A stretch of DNA of 8,211 bases. Origin: Deinococcus marmoris DSM 12784 (GTDB lineage Bacteria > Deinococcota > Deinococci > Deinococcales > Deinococcaceae). The position numbers and the translations under genes are program-made. Positions 4,884 through 8,211 of this stretch are shown piece after piece (within the stretch, counting starts at the first letter, position 1; every line of letters begins with the position of its first letter). The notes under the pieces are model-generated. The model was not told where the DNA came from and ran no database searches. It saw only the letters and a list, made by a program, of their open reading frames with translations. The DNA lies in assembly GCF_000701405.1 (NCBI RefSeq), contig NZ_JNIV01000148.1, forward strand, positions 1 to 8,211, in the 5' to 3' direction.

Positions 4884-4889
4884 TACTGT
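4884..4889 (+). promoter_or_regulatory. -10 box of a leaderless integrase transcript
   Basis: TACTGT (TAnnnT) lies exactly seven bases before the ATG at 4897, and no Shine-Dalgarno sequence is present. This matches the leaderless-gene pattern described for Deinococcus. A good -35 hexamer is not obvious. Confidence 0.45.
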
Positions 4890-4896
4890 TGCCCCT

Positions 4897-6021
4897 ATGG
4901 GAACAACAGGAGTCTACAAGAACAACACCGGGTTTCGTTGGCATCTCACCTACGAGGGCAACCGATACAACGGCACAGCTCTCACAGCGAAAGAGGCAGA
5001 ACTGGCCCGCGCTCAGAAGTTGGCCGAACTCAGTCGCGGGTTGGTTGCTCAGCCCACACAGATCACCTTTGGTGAGCAACTGGAGACGTGGCTGCAAGAC
5101 AAGGACCGATCACGGGCCAGGCGCACCAGCCTCGGCTACCGCTACAGCGCCACCAAGTACATCAGCGACAGATTCAAGGCACTCAAGCTCAAGGACCTTC
5201 GCCCCAGCCATGTCCGGCAACTCTACGTCGATCTGCAAGACCGAGGCGTGACCGAAGCCCATACCCTCCGCCTCACCCACGCGGTGGTGCATGGCGTGTT
5301 GGAAATGGCGTTCAAAGACGAGTTGATGGTCCGTAACCCAGCGCGAGGGCAGAAACCACAGGTGACGAGCAAGGACACCGAGAACGATGACCTTCAAGTC
5401 TTCAGCCCCTCTGAAGCAGCCCGCTTCGCTGCCGCGTGTGATGTCCACAGTTGGGGCATGGTTTTCAAGTTCATGTTGCTGACGGGTGTACGCCGGGGTG
5501 AAGCTTGTGGCTTGGCCTGGACCAACGTATTTCTGGATGCCAAATTGCCATATGTCCGTATCGAGCAAGCACTGCACTGCGCGGGCAAGGAGAAGCTGCT
5601 GACGCGCCCCAAGACGAAGACCAGCCGCCGTACCCTCTATCTGTCGCCCGACGCTGTGGCGGTGCTTCTGGAAGCCAAGCGCAGGCAGTCGGAGATTCGT
5701 CAGCGACTAGGTGACAAGTCCTTCCAGAATGACTTCGTTTTTACCAGCTCCAAGAACGCGGATTCGCTCGGCCCGGATAACCTGAAGAATCACATGAACT
5801 CGATCTGTAAGGCAGCGGACGTACCACGCATCCGTATCCATGATCTTCGGCACACGTTCGCCTCGCTGTCGCTCAGAGTGGGTGTCCGGGTTGAAGTGCT
5901 GTCGCGCCAGTTGGGTCACGCCTCGCCCATGATGACCCTGAACGTGTACCGCCACATCTACCACGAGGAGATGCAGCAGAACGCCATTCCAGCGTCTGTG
6001 TTGTTCGGTCAGACTGGGTGA
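4897..6021 (+). CDS. Tyrosine recombinase / phage-type integrase (374 aa)
   Basis: This is a site-specific recombinase of the tyrosine family, full length for phage and element integrases. The N-terminal arm-binding domain (about residues 1-45) begins GVYKNNTGFRWHLTYEGNRY. A SAM-like core-binding domain spans about 55-150. The catalytic domain runs from about 165 to 365. Active-site residues are all present: Arg199 in TGVRRGEACGLAW, Lys239 in RPKTKTSRRTLYL, His315 and Arg318 in HDLRHTFAS, His341 in LGHASPMMTLNVY and nucleophile Tyr351. It should cut and rejoin an att site to integrate or excise an element. It reads away from the tRNA, whose 3' end lies on the far side, so use of that tRNA as its target is not indicated. 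The start is taken at the first ATG, with a leaderless-type -10 box seven bases upstream. Confidence 0.95.
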   Translation: MGTTGVYKNNTGFRWHLTYEGNRYNGTALTAKEAELARAQKLAELSRGLVAQPTQITFGEQLETWLQDKDRSRARRTSLGYRYSATKYISDRFKALKLKDLRPSHVRQLYVDLQDRGVTEAHTLRLTHAVVHGVLEMAFKDELMVRNPARGQKPQVTSKDTENDDLQVFSPSEAARFAAACDVHSWGMVFKFMLLTGVRRGEACGLAWTNVFLDAKLPYVRIEQALHCAGKEKLLTRPKTKTSRRTLYLSPDAVAVLLEAKRRQSEIRQRLGDKSFQNDFVFTSSKNADSLGPDNLKNHMNSICKAADVPRIRIHDLRHTFASLSLRVGVRVEVLSRQLGHASPMMTLNVYRHIYHEEMQQNAIPASVLFGQTG

Positions 6022-6051
6022 AAATACTGCTCAGCAGCTCGTGACTCTCTA

Positions 6052-6066
6052 GAGGCTGCCAAGAAC
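6052..6066 (+). repeat. IS5-family terminal inverted repeat, left
   Basis: GAGGCTGCCAAGAAC is identical in reverse complement to 6913-6927. This copy is next to the 3' end of the transposase gene. Confidence 0.92.
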
Positions 6067-6067
6067 C

Positions 6068-6865
6068 CTATGCAAAAAGCGGCTTGAGATTGTTGCAGAG
6101 CAGAACGCAAGCAGCCAAGACATGGAATCCGATCAGCGTGGACGACAGCCGTTCCAGGTCCCGTCCCAAACGGCGAAACCGTGACATCCACGCGAAGGAC
6201 CGCTCCACCACCCACCGTTTCGGCACCAGGATAAAGCCCTGGGCGGCCTCCGGACGTTTGACCACCACCAGTTCCACACCGGTCTCGGCAGCATCCAGAG
6301 CGGTCTGTTTGCCTGTGTACCCCTGGTCAGCGAACGCCATCTCCACGGTTGCGCCCGTAGCTGCCTGCACCTCCAAGCACAGGTCTTTGACCTGTGCCCG
6401 ATCCTGCTCGTTGGCGGGTGTGGTCAGCACGGCCAGGAAATGCCCCAACGTATCCACCGCCAGATGCACCTTCGTCCCCTTGCGTTTCTTGGCACCATCA
6501 AAGCCTGCGCGGTGTCCACTTTCAGGCGTGCTTTGAAGGGTCCGGCTGTCGATGATGATCGCGGTGGGCTCACCGTTCCTCGATTTTTCGACACGGGCCA
6601 GAAAACGCAGATCGTGTGCAGCATTTAAAAAGCACCCCGCTTCAAACCAGCGGTGCGCCTGTTGGCGCACCGTCTCCGCAGGTGGAAAGTCGTTTGGGAG
6701 GTAAGCCCACTGCGCACCCGTGCGGGCCACCCACAGCAGCGCATTGAGAACGTCTCGGATGGAATATTTCCGCTGTCTGGCATCTTTGGGGCTGAGCAGG
6801 AGATACGGGAGCAGAAACAGGTACGTATCGTTGTCTACGTCGCTGGGGTAGCCTCGTCGGGTCAT
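6068..6865 (-). CDS. IS5-family transposase (265 aa)
   Basis: A single-frame IS5-type DDE transposase. The N-terminal helical domain (about residues 10-90) contains [22 protein letters not shown] and [11 protein letters not shown], typical of the DUF4096-like region. Asp106 is in [27 protein letters not shown] (about 124-141) precedes the second Asp180 in FADQGYTG. Glu221 in [20 protein letters not shown] completes the triad. It cuts and joins the ends of its own element. The frame is intact and the length normal, so the element may be active. The stop lies two bases inside the left repeat. The Shine-Dalgarno sequence is poor (GGGTGG directly upstream). Opposite orientation to the flanking integrase and TIR genes means no polar promoter toward the TIR gene from its own transcription. 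Confidence 0.95.
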   Translation of the reverse strand: MTRRGYPSDVDNDTYLFLLPYLLLSPKDARQRKYSIRDVLNALLWVARTGAQWAYLPNDFPPAETVRQQAHRWFEAGCFLNAAHDLRFLARVEKSRNGEPTAIIIDSRTLQSTPESGHRAGFDGAKKRKGTKVHLAVDTLGHFLAVLTTPANEQDRAQVKDLCLEVQAATGATVEMAFADQGYTGKQTALDAAETGVELVVVKRPEAAQGFILVPKRWVVERSFAWMSRFRRLGRDLERLSSTLIGFHVLAACVLLCNNLKPLFA

Positions 6866-6912
6866 CCACCCATTCTGCTCATTCCAGAGTGATGCATACC
6901 AACTTCAAACGT

Positions 6913-6927
6913 GTTCTTGGCAGCCTC
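6913..6927 (-). repeat. IS5-family terminal inverted repeat, right
   Basis: GTTCTTGGCAGCCTC is the reverse complement of the left repeat. It lies 30 bases before the TIR-gene start codon, next to the 5' end of the transposase gene. Confidence 0.92.
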
Positions 6928-6943
6928 TAGAGAAAATCCGTTC

Positions 6944-6949
6944 TAAACT
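6944..6949 (+). promoter_or_regulatory. -10 box of a leaderless TIR-gene transcript
   Basis: TAAACT lies exactly seven bases before the ATG at 6957, as at the integrase gene. The GAGG at 6951-6954 is too close to act as a Shine-Dalgarno sequence. The -35 position falls inside the right end of the IS5 element, so the original -35 has been displaced. Confidence 0.45.
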
Positions 6950-6956
6950 AGAGGCA

Positions 6957-8003
6957 ATGAGTGAGCTTTCCGACGAATTTTTAGCGGTTGCTGATCAGCT
7001 ATCCGCTCTTCACACCCAATATATTTCATCAGGGGCATTTGAAACTGCTCGGGAGTTTGAAGCTGCCGCCAACCTAGTCGGTAAAGCTCATAGTGGTTCT
7101 TGGTGGGGTTATCACGCCCGCGTTTACTACCAAGCCTACGAGCCACCGCCAGCGAGAGCTACATTCAGTTTTGAATGGGGTCTGATGGGCGGGGCGTGGG
7201 AGGCATCAAGCGGAGACTGGCATCAATACTCTTTTGACGAAACATATGACTATATTACGAATCTAGTTGGCAAAGAACAAATTGGAATCGCTCAATCGAT
7301 GTATGAATCGCTTGTAGATAATATTCCTAAAATTAAGGATGAACTTCTATCTCTTTTTAGTGCGGGTACAACAAGTGGAGATGCATATCTAATCAAACTA
7401 CAAGGAGAATTAGAAGGAATTGAGCTAGTCACCAAATCAAATTATGTGAATAGCATGACGCCTAGAGGCAACATGATGTCGCGCGATACAACCGCTTTAA
7501 CGGCTGGTATACAACTACCACCCCACGTAGGTGCGGCTGCTGAAGCAATAAAGTTCAAATCACTTGAGTATGTATGTAGACGCATGACTGAAATTTCAAA
7601 TAGTGCAGCAAAGCACCTTCAAAGATTTTCGGGGGCACTCATGACGGCAAAGTCAAAGAAAGATTGCGTTTTCATTGGACATGGTAGGTCTCAAGCTTGG
7701 TTAGCACTTCGAGATTTTATCAAGGATCGTTTAAATGTTGATTTTGAAGAATTTAATCGTGCACCCACCGCAGGCATGACAACAACAGAACGTCTTCAAG
7801 AAATGCTGGCCGTATCTACATTTGCCTTCTTGGTTATGACGGCAGAAGATGAAACAGCAGAAGGACTTGTGCAAGCTAGGATGAACGTAGCCCACGAAGC
7901 CGGATTGTTTCAAGGAAAGTTAGGGTCTGACCTTACGCGGCAGAGTTTTGAAAATTCTCGGATTGCTGCCTCAGCCTTTGTAATTCCTCGTATGAAGTTT
8001 TAA
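6957..8003 (+). CDS. TIR-like (Cap12/Pycsar-type) NADase-family defence protein, C-terminus replaced by IS4 sequence
   Basis: Residues 236-323 form a TIR-like domain of the kind found in Cap12/PycTIR effectors. DCVFIGHGRS opens it, TTTERLQEML carries the probable catalytic Glu278, and FAFLVMTAEDE and VAHEAGLFQGKLG follow. The N-terminal 230 residues include a conserved-looking block GKAHSGSWWGYHARVYY (about 42-58) and PPPARATFSFEWG (about 63-75), which I associate with such TIR proteins. It may be the sensing or oligomerising part. These TIR domains are known to degrade NAD+ and stop infected cells. From about residue 322 the frame leaves the host gene and runs 26 codons into an IS4-family element, read antisense to its transposase, to a stop at 8001. 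The normal C-terminal strands and helix of the domain are missing, so the product is probably inactive. Host-derived coding ends near 7921. Codon use is AT-rich. Confidence 0.85.
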   Translation: MSELSDEFLAVADQLSALHTQYISSGAFETAREFEAAANLVGKAHSGSWWGYHARVYYQAYEPPPARATFSFEWGLMGGAWEASSGDWHQYSFDETYDYITNLVGKEQIGIAQSMYESLVDNIPKIKDELLSLFSAGTTSGDAYLIKLQGELEGIELVTKSNYVNSMTPRGNMMSRDTTALTAGIQLPPHVGAAAEAIKFKSLEYVCRRMTEISNSAAKHLQRFSGALMTAKSKKDCVFIGHGRSQAWLALRDFIKDRLNVDFEEFNRAPTAGMTTTERLQEMLAVSTFAFLVMTAEDETAEGLVQARMNVAHEAGLFQGKLGSDLTRQSFENSRIAASAFVIPRMKF

Positions 8004-8211
8004 GAGCGGCGATATACATCTTTGTTCGCATCGCAAAGTGATTTTCCTTGCGGATGATTTTCAATTTTTCCAGCTTGATATGTCCGTAGAATGAACAGAG
8101 AATGTGTTTGATCTGACATGCAGGTGTACTGGCAGGCGACTTCCCAAGAGAGGCATTTTGCTTGAGTGATTTGTGAAATTCTTCTACGGGCCATCGTTTC
8201 TGATAGATCGC
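7921..8211 (-). mobile_element. IS4-family insertion sequence, one end (partial)
   Basis: From about 7921 (TAGGGTCTGACC onward) the sequence is the transposase 3' end of an IS4-family element that continues past the right edge. The boundary is placed where TIR-domain similarity stops. It is uncertain by a few bases because the other end and the target duplication are outside the window. Confidence 0.75.
7933..8211 (-). CDS. IS4-family transposase, C-terminal 92 residues (5' end outside window)
   Basis: On the minus strand the frame is open from the window edge to a TAA at 7933-7935. The visible part starts AIYQKRWPVEEFHKSLKQN. It contains the full IS4 signature Y-(2)-R-(3)-E-(6)-K: Tyr3, Arg6, Glu10 and Lys17 of the visible part, where the Glu is the third residue of the DDE triad. 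The following IKHILCSFYGHIKLEKLKI and KENHFAMRTKMYIAALK are the usual C-terminal helices of IS4/IS701-type transposases. The upstream DD residues are off the window. Its end overlaps, antisense, the chimeric tail of the TIR gene. Confidence 0.9.
   Translation of the reverse strand, partial: AIYQKRWPVEEFHKSLKQNASLGKSPASTPACQIKHILCSFYGHIKLEKLKIIRKENHFAMRTKMYIAALKTSYEELQRLRQQSENFQNSAA

Larger units (their letters stand above)
4527..4896. other. Non-coding region between the tRNA and the integrase gene
   Basis: These 370 bases hold no convincing gene. They contain a terminator-like hairpin at 4542-4566 and a possible tRNA promoter at 4587-4615 (minus). There is a 9-base direct repeat GTGACCGCG (4674-4682 and 4840-4848), plus GAGTC/GACTC and small GCGT/ACGC palindromes, and the integrase -10 box at 4884. 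Regions just upstream of tyrosine recombinase genes often hold the attachment site and arm-type binding repeats. The repeats would fit this, but no core site can be defined without its partner. Confidence 0.45.
6052..6927 (-). mobile_element. Complete IS5-family insertion sequence (876 bp)
   Basis: Perfect 15-bp terminal inverted repeats GAGGCTGCCAAGAAC lie at 6052-6066 and, inverted, at 6913-6927. They are flanked by a TA target duplication (6050-6051 and 6928-6929). One intact transposase gene lies between them. Length, TA duplication and GAG ends fit the IS427-like group of IS5. Removing the element and one TA restores the 10-bp palindrome TCTCTAGAGA, so the insertion target was palindromic. 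Because of that palindrome the visible inverted repeat extends to about 21 bp. Confidence 0.92.

Noticed and set aside
5110..5577. 155-codon minus-strand frame inside the integrase gene
   Set aside because: It is antisense to a complete, motif-rich recombinase and has no recognisable product; a shadow frame of a GC-rich gene.
6084..6536. 150-codon plus-strand frame inside the IS5 element
   Set aside because: It is antisense to the intact transposase and carries no IS accessory-protein features.
7924..8003. Native C-terminus of the TIR protein
   Set aside because: The bases are better explained as the 3' end of an IS4 transposase on the opposite strand, and the residues do not match the expected end of the TIR domain.
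1..8211. CRISPR array or toxin-antitoxin pair
   Set aside because: No regularly spaced repeats are present. The XRE protein is convergent with, not in an operon with, the 139-residue protein, which shows no toxin motif.

Overview
The window looks like accessory DNA of a bacterium, probably a plasmid, integrated element or genomic island rather than conserved chromosome. Deinococcota is the best guess for the host, but it is not proven. The hints are two genes with a TAnnnT box seven bases before the start codon and no Shine-Dalgarno sequence (the leaderless pattern common in Deinococcus), the style of the IS30, IS5 and IS4 transposases, and a patchwork of GC-rich and AT-rich blocks. Both ends of the window lie inside insertion sequences, as happens when a draft contig breaks at repeats.

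Left part (1-2205). The 3' end of an IS30-family transposase abuts a start-less 3' remnant of a winged-helix gene (about 325-555). Then come a 98-residue single winged-helix protein (552-848), a ten-codon leader ORF (854-886) and a 350-residue protein that appears to carry three winged-helix units (883-1935). These reading frames are linked by ATGA stop/start overlaps and form one AT-rich operon of recognisably related proteins. A 270-base non-coding stretch follows, with a perfect DnaA-box match and several short palindromes.

Middle part (2206-4530). A small protein of unknown function (2206-2625) converges, with overlapping stop codons, on an XRE-type repressor (2622-2879, minus). Divergent from the repressor is a two-TM, PEGA-domain, coiled-coil envelope protein (2983-3756), with spaced direct repeats in the shared promoter region. 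A strong symmetrical terminator (3783-3822) separates it from a convergent 181-residue acidic-tailed protein (3830-4375, minus). Upstream of that gene, on the same strand, is an intact tRNA gene (4439-4526, minus). The tRNA has a leucine-type class II body with a long variable arm, A73 and an encoded CCA, but its anticodon is CCC, which reads the glycine codon GGG. This is the most unusual item in the window.

Right part (4527-8211). A 370-base non-coding region with a terminator-like hairpin and short repeats leads into a complete tyrosine recombinase/integrase (4897-6021). A complete 876-bp IS5-family element (6052-6927) has landed in a 10-bp palindrome just after it. Next is a TIR-like NADase-type defence gene (from 6957) with a conserved N-terminal region. 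Its C-terminus has been cut off at about 7921 by an IS4-family element whose transposase (YREK motif intact) runs off the right edge. The open frame to 8003 is therefore a host/IS chimera.

Together these are a mobile or plasmid module (integrase, repressor, small DNA-binding proteins, an odd tRNA) plus a damaged anti-phage effector, repeatedly hit by three IS families. No CRISPR array, rRNA or complete replication initiator is visible.
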